Shown piece by piece: positions 54,315-64,000 of a stretch of 64,000 nucleotides of DNA. The notes beneath the pieces are model-generated. The model did not search any database, was not told the origin of the DNA, and saw nothing but the letters and a program-made list of their open reading frames with translations. The position numbers were made by a program, and so were the translations under genes. The DNA comes from Dipteris shenzhenensis. Lineage: Eukaryota; Polypodiophyta; Polypodiopsida; Gleicheniales. The stretch lies in the NCBI GenBank assembly GCA_047967505.1, contig CM106540.1, one strand, 5' to 3'. The stretch's first letter is position 1; each line of letters opens with the position of its first letter.

Positions 54315-57300
54315 GCACACAGTTGTTATCAATGTCACTCTATCTAGATTAGCATCAAATATTGGCATTCTTATAAAACATACGTTGGCAAAAAATGTCA
54401 AAATTCTAGTAAGTTGTGGTAAGCAGAAAGGTAGAATATGACAAGTGAAGTGTTGAGTAAAGTGACAGTTAAAGACATTAATCATGAAATGGAACTCTCC
54501 AGTTTCCATTTCACAGTAATCCATGCTCATAAACCTGCAAGATAAAATCTTTAAAGGGTGTCCAATCCTTGCATCACCAGGGTCAATCCATTCATGAGTA
54601 GAAAGGATTATCCCACTAAGGGGTGTTATAATGAATTCAAAACCAATAGAAATATGTCTTGACTAATCCCTGTATCATAAATATCACACTTTAGGCTTAA
54701 TGCCTCCTTGACCTTGGGACTTGCCCCAAACAACTTCATATAATGAGCCCATCAGGTCAATTGATAGTATTTGAATGTAAGTAATATCAATGGTCCTCCT
54801 CAGTATCCCAATGAAAGTAATGTATAATGAAGCTATGTGTACTTCCAAATGTATGGGAGCTCTTTGGTTAAAATATAAATAAACATTATGCCAAGGCTAA
54901 CGAGATATACATATATTTACACACATATAAATGCCAAGATTAGAGATAAATATATAGATACATGTATATATGCCAAGGGCTTTTCGTATATATATGTTTA
55001 GGCTCATATAATTAATAGTTTCTAGCAAAGAAACTCATGTTAATATGAAATGAAGAATCAATAAAGAGACTCAAATACCTAAGTCTTCATCCCAAAAAGG
55101 CCTCTTAAGTCCATATCCCATAAAAAGTAAATTCGTCTTATGAAGAAGTAATAAAGGTTTTGCAGCTACACTCTTAAGCTTCCATGTTGTGCTACTTATT
55201 TGTAACCAAAATATCGTGGACAACTATAAAGAATAGCAAGCTCTGGAATATAGTGCTCTGCTATTGAACCATCCAATAAATCTATATTGTTTGGAAATCT
55301 ACGGTCCTTTGGTGTGGAGATTCTCAAAAAACCCATCTTGTCAGTAAGTGAGCCGCAAGGATATAGTCTTGTGAGAATGATGTGGTGTCAAAGTGTGATG
55401 ACCTCTTCTATATAAGTATCCACAAGAGAACCCATAGGATCTCTCTAAGGTGGAAGAGCATATGGCCTTTGTAACCTTTTCCTTTTTTTTCTCTTGTTAC
55501 AGTGACTACTAGGTAATTACGAAAGTCCCATGTAGAGTTGCAGGCAAGAACGATGCATTTGGTGCCTATTCCCTCTAGAAAAAAAATATATGCTTGATTC
55601 ACAATTTTCAATGATAAGAGACTATTAGACCATGATCACAGTTTTGTCTCGAAGCTTCTCAGGCTCAATGAAATCCCAATACGGGCTCTAGAGAATTAGC
55701 TCTTCTCAAGGAGATAGACTGTAAGACAAATGGGAAGACCGTCGTGTATTTTAACACAGGCTCAACTAGAGAGATCTCAGTCGCTACAGAACTTGTAGGG
55801 GTCTAGCAAGAGAGGTAATGATATGTATAGCCAGAGAGTCAAGTCATGTTTATTCCCAGTACGAGATCCTTATGGCCCGCTTACAGGTCCCAAAGTGGTT
55901 GTAGTAGTTGCTTGCTCTCAGGTGGATACGTAGCCAAGTTTTTATGTGATCTATATGGGATGAAGCCTCTATAATTCATCACAGTAAGGAAAAATCTCGT
56001 ACGAATATGATTCTCTCGGCTACTATGAATACCAGCAACAAGTATGGCTCTCTGCTGGAAAATCTCTATGCCAGCAAAGGAGTCTACCCCTATGCGCCAA
56101 TCAAGCTAAACCATTGTATAATTGCAACCTCCATTGCAAAGCAACACAAATCAAGTGCACCCTGAAGACAAGCTCGGTTTTCCATAGAGCAACATGCACA
56201 TAACATAGGATGAACCCAAATACTGGTGCTCTCGAAATTATTACACAACGTCGGGGTCTAGAGGCCAAGGTCCCTGAGCTTTTGCTTGATAAGCGGAACA
56301 AATTTGTAGTTTTGCAACATTAGTTGTATGTCAAACAGAGTCGACAACACATACTAATGGCTAGGCCACACCGGTGGCCTGCCCACACAAGAGCCCATAC
56401 ACCGCCTTCGTGAAGATGCACACGCAAAGTAGTAGACATGCAAAGTTTGGCTCTGAGGTGGATAACAAAGTTTGGCTCTAGCGATGAATGTATCTACATA
56501 TTCGTGAGCCTTGTCGGGTGGAGTTTTTTGCTCAGATGTATCTATGTGCATAGTCCCCCGAAGTAGAAGCACAAAAATCATAGTTGAAAAAGTGTGCCAA
56601 TACATGAACGTTTATAAAAATCTTCACCCAAGCTCGAAGGTAAGGTCCCTTCATCTCGAAGGTCTCTCTCAAGTGTAGAGCTTCATTGAGCCATGGAGAA
56701 CAAAGTTCATTGTCTCCAACATGCAATGATAAGTAGATTTAGATGCTACTCCTCCTCTCTTCAGGGTCATGTCCTCTGTTTCTCCATGCACAGAGCTTGA
56801 AGAGCCATCAACTCAAAAGATTAGGGAGGCTATGTGAAGGAAGGTGGACATGTACTTGCTCACATCTTCATCTTGTAGTTCAATTAAACACAGCTGTGTA
56901 TTGGTCTTCCCCATCCTTCAAACTCCATATTAGTCCTCGTGATAGTTTATGATCCTTCTTGGAATTGTGGTCCAACCATTCTCCAATTATCTAGTGATTT
57001 ATTTCTTGAGCTACGCGCCGAACTACTAAGCCAATATCAATGTCCCTTATTACTCCTGTCTCTCTGATCCAAGGGAGAATATGTACTAGAATATTTCTTA
57101 CCCTTGGGCTTAGAAGGTAGCCATGGGGAAGATGTATTACCCCACATGTTCCAACCCTCCCGAGGGATTTATGAGGCTTCTACTTGAGCATCAAGATCTA
57201 AGAAGTACTTGGATTAGCTCCATTTAATTCTCAACATGACTAAGTGGATGGACCTAGTGGTCCAAGTCCAATGTGTGTCACCCTATTAAGTGGTGGTCCA

Positions 57301-57890
57301 AAACATACCTTGGGTCCAAAAGATACTTATTGAATATAACCCCTCTTTTTCTCCTTGGGCTAAAAGTTCTTTAGCGGGATGCCTAGCTTCCAAGGGTCGA
57401 AGTAGGTGCTCTAGAATACTGTCTTGGGAAAATATATCCATTAGAGCCAAAAGATACCATCTTCTCATTATCAAACATGTAGAGTACTTTTTTAAGTGCA
57501 TGCCAATAATCCAAATTCATGGTAGATACCCGATCATTTGCAAAAGCAAAATTCTCCCATTTAATATAAATGCATCCAGTGTTCAAGCATACACATCATC
57601 ACCCAACCATCAGCTGGAGGACACCATGATCTTCATGTGTTATAGATTATTCTTGTTCTACATCCTACCTGGAAAGGCACTGCGTTGGATATCAAGCATC
57701 AGGTCATTTATTTCCATGTCTTGTAAAACCAATGCAAATATTGGTTTCTCCCATTTATGTGGTGTGGTGGGAGAATATTGTATTCAATTGTTCTAGAAAT
57801 ATGTGATGAATAGCATTTTGGTTTCTAACACAGTGCCACATGCCCAATTTTTAAAGGCAATTAGGTGGTTTAGGGTAAAATGAAGACATT
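54315..57890. repeat. Repeat family R1, copy 3
   Basis: Collinear with copy 2 and ending at the same 'gaagacatt', which supports this as the right end of both the R1 unit and the duplicated segment. Minus-strand frames at 55408-55611, 56354-56605, 56532-56726 and 57286-57586 match those of other copies. Confidence 0.85.
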
Positions 57891-58192
57891 CATTTGAAGC
57901 CAATATTTTCTTGCTTGGCCTTTTCATAATCCTCTTTTTGCATAAGATTGTATCTTTGTGTTTGAGGTTTCTTAGGTGGTGCCTTAGAAACCTCCTTCTT
58001 GAAGTGCCCCTTCCTTTTCAAATTGGGAAATTTGTTGAACTTATCAACAAAACTATTTTGTTCTAAAATTCCAACTTTGTATTTATCCATAGTGTCATCA
58101 TATATTTGGGCATATATAATTGCTTCTTCAAAGGTCTTGGGAGAATTTCTTCTCAACTCAACCTTGTAGGTGTCAAGTTTCTCTATTTGCAT
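57890..58192 (-). pseudogene. Retrotransposon gag C-terminal fragment
   Basis: A 100-residue frame reading YKVELRRNSPKTFEEAIIYAQIYDD, then a Lys-rich stretch (KRKGHFKKEVSKAPPKKPQT). This resembles the end of the Retrotrans_gag domain and the basic linker before the zinc knuckle. It is a scrap without neighbours from the same element. Confidence 0.5.
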
Positions 58193-58326
58193 TGTTCCTC
58201 TTCCCTTCTAAGTTCTTGCCCAACCTCACGTCACTTGAATTGTTGGATGCTTATATTAACAACTTCACAGGATCACTGAAATATGTTTGTAATGATATAT
58301 GCAAAGCAACCTCAAAGAAGTTCTAG
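58190..58326 (+). pseudogene. Leucine-rich-repeat-like fragment
   Basis: The plus strand reads LPNLTSLELLDAYINNFTGS, which fits the plant extracellular LRR pattern (LxxLTSLxxLD...NNFTGS). The frame ends after about 15 more residues. It covers roughly one repeat of a receptor-like protein, so it is at most a captured scrap; chance similarity is possible. Confidence 0.35.
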
Positions 58327-58552
58327 CACTCCTTTGCGACTTCCACGCACAATGTTGACAGTTTGAGTAGATACAATGATTACAAATGGAAATAATACTC
58401 TTGCTCCTCATCTGTTGACTCAACGTTCACTAGAAATTGCTTCTGTATGGATTCTACCCCTTCTTCGTTGCTCATAGATATGTTGCTATTGTTGAGTTAA
58501 AGCTATCTCTTTCTTTAGGTTCTGAGAGCTATTATGACCTCACTAATACTTC

Positions 58553-58910
58553 CTCTAGGTCGTCATCTAGCGAGATCACTTCTTCAGGAACATGAACATA
58601 AGCTACACAACCAAATACTTTCAAATGCAAAATATATAGCTTTTTGCCCACTGTATTTGTCCTCAGGTGTCATATCACGGAGAGCTATAGTGGGGGTTCT
58701 ATTCATAATGTACACAATAGTTGCTACTGCTTCATTCTAGAAGTAATCAAGTATCTTTTTCTCATTCAACATGGCCCTTGCAACTTTTGCAATGTGCTTT
58801 TCTTTCCTTCTGCTAAGGGGTAGACCTGCATGAGTACTTCCTCTGAATTCCCTGCTCTTCTAAAAAATTATCAACTTCATCTGAGAAACAATCATCCATG
58901 TAGGATTTGG
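58553..58910 (-). pseudogene. Ty1/copia integrase fragment
   Basis: The minus strand reads DNFLEEQGIQRKYSC, then after a frame change RRKEKHIAKVARAMLNEKK, EAVATIVYIMNRTPTIALRD and, in another frame, a LKVFGCVAYVHVPEE match. These are the last blocks of the copia integrase core. Decayed and truncated; related to but diverged from 22290-22560. Confidence 0.75.
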
Positions 58911-59025
58911 TCTCTCTGAAATTCTTGATCCTTTTCTCAACCAAATCGTCTAGTTTATCCGTACAGAAGTTCATAAAATGTGGTTCCAATCATACAAGGG
59001 GTAATTCTTGGGCAATATCAAGTGT

Positions 59026-59442
59026 TCACAGCTTATGCCAAACATCAATTACTAATTGCAAAGTTCCTTCCATGCTATAAATACTCTTAACAATAGGACC
59101 CAATCCTTTTTGGATTTCTTTCCTTAAAGTTTGCATCTTAACAATGGTACAATCCAATGTTACCACATGCCCCCATTTTTCATGCCTAAACTTAGAGAAG
59201 GCCTTAGTATTGCAATTATCAACACCATTCATACAGGTTGCTTTTGGCTTACATAATATTGAAAATAATGGCTTAGTAAACTTCCAACCAAAAGGAACAT
59301 GTTTTAAAATTTCACTCCCATTAGTCAACTCCCACAAGTGAAAAAGTTTCGCAATCCATTTCTTAATAGAGAAGAATTCCAGCAATGGGTTGTCAAATAA
59401 CACATGAAAAAACAAGCCTGAGGTTCCTCTAATACTATCCAA
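59026..59442 (-). other. Open frame of 138 aa, product unknown
   Basis: A minus-strand frame starting MDSIRGTSGLFFHV with Trp/Phe-rich N-terminal and Lys-rich C-terminal halves. I recognise no domain. It lies upstream on the same strand as the copia integrase scrap, separated by about 115 bp, and could be part of a decayed element. Chance ORF is possible. Confidence 0.25.
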
Positions 59443-59529
59443 AGCAAATATGTTGCATCATTGACAACAATAAAAAATATGGCCGATCTACAGAACGCTA
59501 GTTTCTTCATGTGCCGATAGGCAAGCATC

Positions 59530-62500
59530 TGATGGAGAGGTATGCCACTCACCTGGCACCATCACAACAAAAATGAAGATTAGAAAAATACATTTTTGGT
59601 GTGGAAGCCAGGCTTCAATGCTGGCGCACAGTTGTTATCAATGTCACTCTATCTACATTAGCATCAAATATTCGCATTCTTATAAAACATACTTTGGCAA
59701 AAAATGTCAGAATTCTAGTAAGTTGTGGTAAGCAGAAAGGTAGAATATAACAAGTGAAGTGTTGAGTAAAGCGACGATTAAAGATATTAATCATGAAATG
59801 GAACTCTCCAATTTCCATTTCATAGTAATCCATGCTCATAAACTTGCAAGATAAAATCTTAAAAGGGTCTCCAATTCTTGCATCGCCAGGGTCATTCCAT
59901 TCATGAGTAGAAAGGATTATCCCACTAAGGGATGTTATAATGAATTCAAAACCAATAGAAATATGTCTTGACTAACCCCTGTATCATAAATATCACACTT
60001 TAGGCTTAATGCCTCCTTGACCTTGGGACTTGCCCCAAAAAACTTCATATAATGAGCCCATCAGGTCAGTTGATAGTAAATTGAATGTAAGTAATACCAA
60101 TGGTCCTCCTCTTATCCCAAAAAACTAATGCATAATGAAGCTATGTGTACTTCCACATTTATGGGAGCTCTTTGGTTAAAATATAAATAAACATTATGCC
60201 AAGGCTAACGAGATATAGATATATTTACACATGTATAAATGCCATGATTAGAGACAAATATATATATACATGTATATATGCCAAGGCCTTTTCGTATATA
60301 TATGTCAAGGCTAATGAGAACCCATATAATTAGTAGTTTCTAGCAAAGAAACTCATGTTAATACGAAATGAAGAATCAATAAAGAGACTCTAAAATGCCT
60401 AAGTCTTCATCGCAAAAATAAAGAGACTCTAAGATGCCTACATCTTCATCCTAAAAAGGCCTCTCAAGTCCATATCCCATAAAAAGTAAACTGTTCTTAT
60501 GAAGAAATAATAAAGGTTTTGCAACTACACTCTTAAGCTTCCATGTTGTGCTACTTATTTGTAACCAAAATATCGTGGACAACCATAAAGAATAGCAGAC
60601 TCTGGAATATAGTGCTCTGCTCAATGAAATCCCAATACGGGCACTAGAGAATTAGCTCTTCTCAAGGAGACAGACTGTAAGATGAATTGGAAGACCATCA
60701 TGTATTTTAACACAGGCTCAACTACAGAGTTCTCAGTCACTACAGAGCTTCTAGGGGTCTAGCAAGAGAGGTAACGATATGTATAGCCAGAGAGGCAAGT
60801 CATGTATATTCCCAGTACGAGATCCTTATGGCCTGCTTACAAGTCTCGAAGTGGCTGTAGTAGTTGTTTGCTCTCAGGTGGATACGTAGCCAAGTTTTTG
60901 TGTGATCTATATGGGATTAAGCCTCTATAATTCATCACAGGAAGGGAAAATCTCGTACGAATATGATTCTCCGGGCTACTATGAATGCAGGCTACTACGA
61001 ATACCAGAAACAAGTATGGTTCTTCGGTGGAAAATCTCTATGCTAGCAAAGGAGTCTACCCCTATCTCTCAGAGGTGCCAGTCAAGCTAAACCATTGTAT
61101 AATTGCAACATCCATTGCAGAGCAACACAAGTAAAGTGTGCCCTGAAGACAAGCTAGGTTTTCCACAGAGCAACATGCACATAACATAAGATGAGCCCAA
61201 ATATTGGTGCTCTCAAAATTATTATACGACATCGGACCATGGACATGGAGGCCAAGGTCTCTGAGCTTTTTCTCAAAAAGCCGAAACGAATTTGTAGTTT
61301 TGCAACATTAGTTGTATGTCAAACAAAGTCAAGAACATAGACTAATGGCTAGGCCACACGGGTGGCTTGCCCACACAAGAGCCCATACATTGCCTTCATG
61401 AAGATGCACACGCAAAGTAGTAGACACGCAAAGTCTAGCTTTGAGGTAGATAACAAAGTCTTGCTTTGGAGATGAATGTATCTACATATTCATGAGCCTT
61501 GTCGGGTGGAGTTTCTAGCTCAAATGTATATGTGTGCATAGTCACCCAAAGTAGAAGCACAAAAATTATAGTTGAAAAAGCGTGCCAATGCATGAAGGTT
61601 TATAAAAATCCTCACTTGAGCTCGAAGGTAAGGTCCCTTCATCTACAAGGTTTCTCTCAACTGCAGAGTTTCATTCAGCCGTGGAGAACGAAGTTCATTT
61701 TCTCCAATGTGCAATGATAAGTAGATTTAGATGTACTCCACCCCTCTTCAAGGTCATGTCCTCTGTTTCTCCATGCACGGAGCTCAGAGACCATCGACTC
61801 AAAAGCTCAGGGAATCTATTCGAGGGAAGGTGGAGATGTACTTGCTCACGTCTTCATCTTGCAGTTCAATTACATGCAGCTTTGTATAAGTCTTCCCCAT
61901 CCTTCAAACTCCATATTAGTCCTCGTGATATTTTATGATCCTTCTTAGAACCGTGGTCCAACCATTCTCTAATTATCTAGAGATTTCTTTCTTGAGCTAC
62001 GCGCCCAAGTACTAAGCCAATATCAATGTCCCTTAGTAGTCATGTCTCTCTGATCCAAGTGAGAATATGTACTAGAATATTTCTTACACGGGCTTAGAAG
62101 GTAGCCATGGGGAAGATGTATTACCCCACGTGTTCCAACCCTCCCGAGGGATTTATGAGGCTTCTACTTGAGCATCAAGGTCTAAGAAGTACTTGGATGA
62201 GCTCCATTTAATTCTAAGCATGACTAAATGGATGGACCTAGTGGTCCGTCCAATGTGTGTCACCCTTTTAAGTGGTGGTCCAAAAGATACCTTGGGTCCA
62301 AAAGATACTTATTGAATATAACTCCTCTTTTTCTCCCTAGGCTTAAAGTTCTTTAAGGGGATGCCTAGCTTCCAAGGGTCAAAGTAGGTGCTCTGGAATA
62401 CTATCTTGGTAAAATATATCCGTTAGATCCAAGAGACGCCATCTTCTCATTATCAAGCATACACATCATCACCCAATGTTCAAGCATACACATCATCACC

Positions 62501-62530
62501 CAACCATCAATTGGAGGACACCATGATCTC
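59530..62530. repeat. Repeat family R1, copy 4, with its left flank uninterrupted
   Basis: From 59530 the LINE-tail/R1 flank ('gatggagaggtatgcc') runs without interruption through the empty gypsy target GCGC (59624-59627) into R1. About 390 bp present in other copies are missing at 60619-60620 with shared 'gctca' at the joint. Homology ends near 62530, after a short duplication of 'caagcatacacatcatcacccaa'. Confidence 0.82.
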
Positions 62531-63290
62531 AAAGGGTGTGTGTGTGTGTTTTTCCCACCGACCGTATTCCCGCCGCAGGCCTGATACACAATCTAAGTGA
62601 GGGCAATAGTCCGCCGATCACAATGGATTGGGTCAGGATACTGCCCTAGATTAAGTCATAAACTTAAACTTAAACTCAAATGGATATACTAGTGTCTCAA
62701 TCCTCTCTAATGAGTAAGTGAAAAGTAAATAAGAGTATCAATCCTCTCTAACCAGTCGGTTGAGGGTATCAATCCTTATTAGACTAGTAGGTCGGGGATT
62801 TTTTGTAAAGTGTATCAAGTCCAAGACGCTCACCCAGTTGGTTGAGGGTATCAATCCTTAGTATCAAAAGAACTATCTTCTTATGAGAATTAACACTTCA
62901 AGCTTTTAGCTAGATTATCTCTACTATATGGAGACTTATTGTGAATATCAAATACGTGAAGAGGAACTACAATTTCTTGTAGACTTTTCATATCATGGGC
63001 AAATGTGGATGCATTCAATAACTTGATGTTGGTCCAAGCATCAAGGCCTAGCAACCAAGGGAAGGGGTTGGTCCCATGGTCCCCATGCCACAATAAGGCT
63101 TGAAACTTAAATTTGTCAAAACCAGTCAACCCAAGTATATCCATTAGTCATAAGATTTTTTAAATCTTACAATGGACATACTAGTATGAGTTCATCCTAT
63201 CAAAAAATCTATCCTGCTACACTACTAGACTAGTTTCCAGTGTTAAAGTAAACCAATTGCAAGCATCCACTTCTGCCCTTTTCAAACACC
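62531..63290. repeat. Degenerate repeat of 'ggtatcaatcctt'; otherwise no gene
   Basis: The motif 'tatcaatcct' recurs between 62692 and 62860, twice inside a longer 'gttgagggtatcaatcctta' word. A minus-strand frame at 62890-63144 has no recognisable domain. Confidence 0.4.
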
Positions 63291-63291
63291 T

Positions 63292-63447
63292 AGTGAGAGT
63301 AGTCCATTAGTAACCAACCTATTAATACTACATAACTGAGAATAGTCCATATCATACCGTTCCTTCTGATAAAGTATCAAAGTGAGAGTAGTCCATTAGT
63401 AACCAACCTCTTAATACTGCATAAGTGAGAATAGTCCATATCATACC
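63292..63447. repeat. 89-bp tandem repeat in LINE-tail sequence
   Basis: The stretch starting 'agtgagagtagtccattag' at 63292 is repeated from 63381, the second unit incomplete. The sequence belongs to the same flank as 41150-41245. Confidence 0.6.
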
Positions 63448-63685
63448 AAAATACATTGCAGAAAGTACAAAAAGTACATTTTTATAATCACATTCATGTC
63501 AATACATTGCAAAAAGTACAAAAATATTGATGGCTAGTCTCCCATAGAATGTCCAATCCTAATTATCAGTACTTGGAGATAATCCATTGTAGAGTTTGTC
63601 TCAAGGTTGCCAACACCGTATCTTCATGCCTTAGATTTTACAATGCAAATCTGATGGAGAGGTATGCTACTCACTGGCACCATCG
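63448..63685. repeat. LINE-tail/R1 flank sequence
   Basis: Matches 41240-41410 and 25080-25260. It is cut at 'ggcaccatcg' by the R2 repeat. Confidence 0.65.
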
Positions 63686-64000
63686 TCAATTTTACGAGCA
63701 AAAACCTATGAGCAGGTTTATTCGAGCGTGTTTTTCAAGAGATTTAAAAAATTGTATTTCTTTAGGAAACATGGTTGTTACACTTTTATTTTCACTAGAA
63801 CTAAATCGCTTTATCATAAAAACATACAAAATTGTCACTCATTCAAATTTACATATCATAAAATGTCACCCCCTATTAAGTAAAAGTTGTAAGAAGGATC
63901 ATAAGGGAATTTTCATTGAGAAGTCTACTCTACATGTGGGCTTCTTAAATGCATAATTCTAAGTGAAACTAGATTTTTTTCCGATCTATTTTTGCCATAT
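63686..64000. repeat. Short dispersed repeat R2, copy 2 (runs to window edge)
   Basis: Near-identical to 1316-1620, including a plus-strand frame of MSRFIRACFSRDLKNCI type that is probably incidental. It is inserted in a different flank from copy 1. The right boundary may lie beyond the window. Confidence 0.65.

Noticed and set aside
62530-62700. Possible structural RNA or tRNA in the GC-richer stretch after R1
   Set aside because: No cloverleaf or Pol III boxes could be laid out.
1-64000. CRISPR array, operons, ribosome binding sites, rRNA
   Set aside because: No regularly spaced short repeats with unique spacers, no prokaryotic gene organisation and no rRNA signatures; the DNA is plant nuclear.

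Overview
The window reads as nuclear DNA from a land plant with a large, transposon-rich genome. The evidence is Ty1/copia and Ty3/gypsy LTR retrotransposons with plant-type protein signatures, primer sites complementary to plant tRNAs, LINE fragments and long microsatellites. Nothing bacterial, plastid or viral is seen. I cannot name the species. No intact host gene is recognised, and almost every coding stretch is a retroelement remnant with stops and frameshifts. The one clean open frame of useful length is the Gag of a small young element at 46683-49184.

Layout. 1-9700: one copy of a 3.6-kb unclassified repeat family (called R1 here), a gypsy gag remnant, a decayed copia-type primer site, a near-perfect 315-bp inverted repeat around a TA/GTAT microsatellite, a long GT/TA microsatellite and a triplicated LTR-like repeat. 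9795-10080: LINE reverse transcriptase scrap. 10944-19770: a 4,415-bp unit present twice head-to-tail, each holding a decayed plus-strand gypsy gag-protease and the start of its 3' LTR. 21295-22078: gypsy RT scrap. 22290-24750: 3' half of a copia element with its LTR. 25313-31495: minus-strand gypsy element, copy A. 31496-35114: R1. 35195-39107: LINE RT scrap, then a third copy of the plus-strand gypsy element that retains RT and a longer LTR. 39119-41160: LINE ORF1 and LINE tail. 41469-41985: R1 fragment. 41986-43140: second copy of the copia 3' end. 43703-54314: minus-strand gypsy element, copy B, with a 2.5-kb gag-only LTR element inserted in it. 54315-57890: R1. 57890-59530: gag, LRR-like and copia integrase scraps. 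59530-62530: R1. 62530-64000: degenerate repeats, ending in a short repeat also found near the start of the window.

History that can be read directly. 40505-41985 is an unoccupied paralogue: it carries empty target sites for both the copia element (CACTC) and the gypsy element (GCAC). Both insertions are present in two long paralogous segments, 23570-35114 and 41986-57890, so the pair arose by segmental duplication after the insertions. Copy A then lost its primer site and part of its 5' LTR. Copy B received the gag-only element, whose empty site (TAAAC) is still visible in copy A at 28195-28199.

The most interesting items are the gag-only element with intact Gag, both LTRs, tRNA-iMet primer site, polypurine tract and target duplication, and the gypsy family. 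The gypsy family has a nearly complete RNase H domain upstream of gag, a primer site matching tRNA-His, and LTR ends TATTA...TAATA instead of TG...CA. All comparisons were made by eye.
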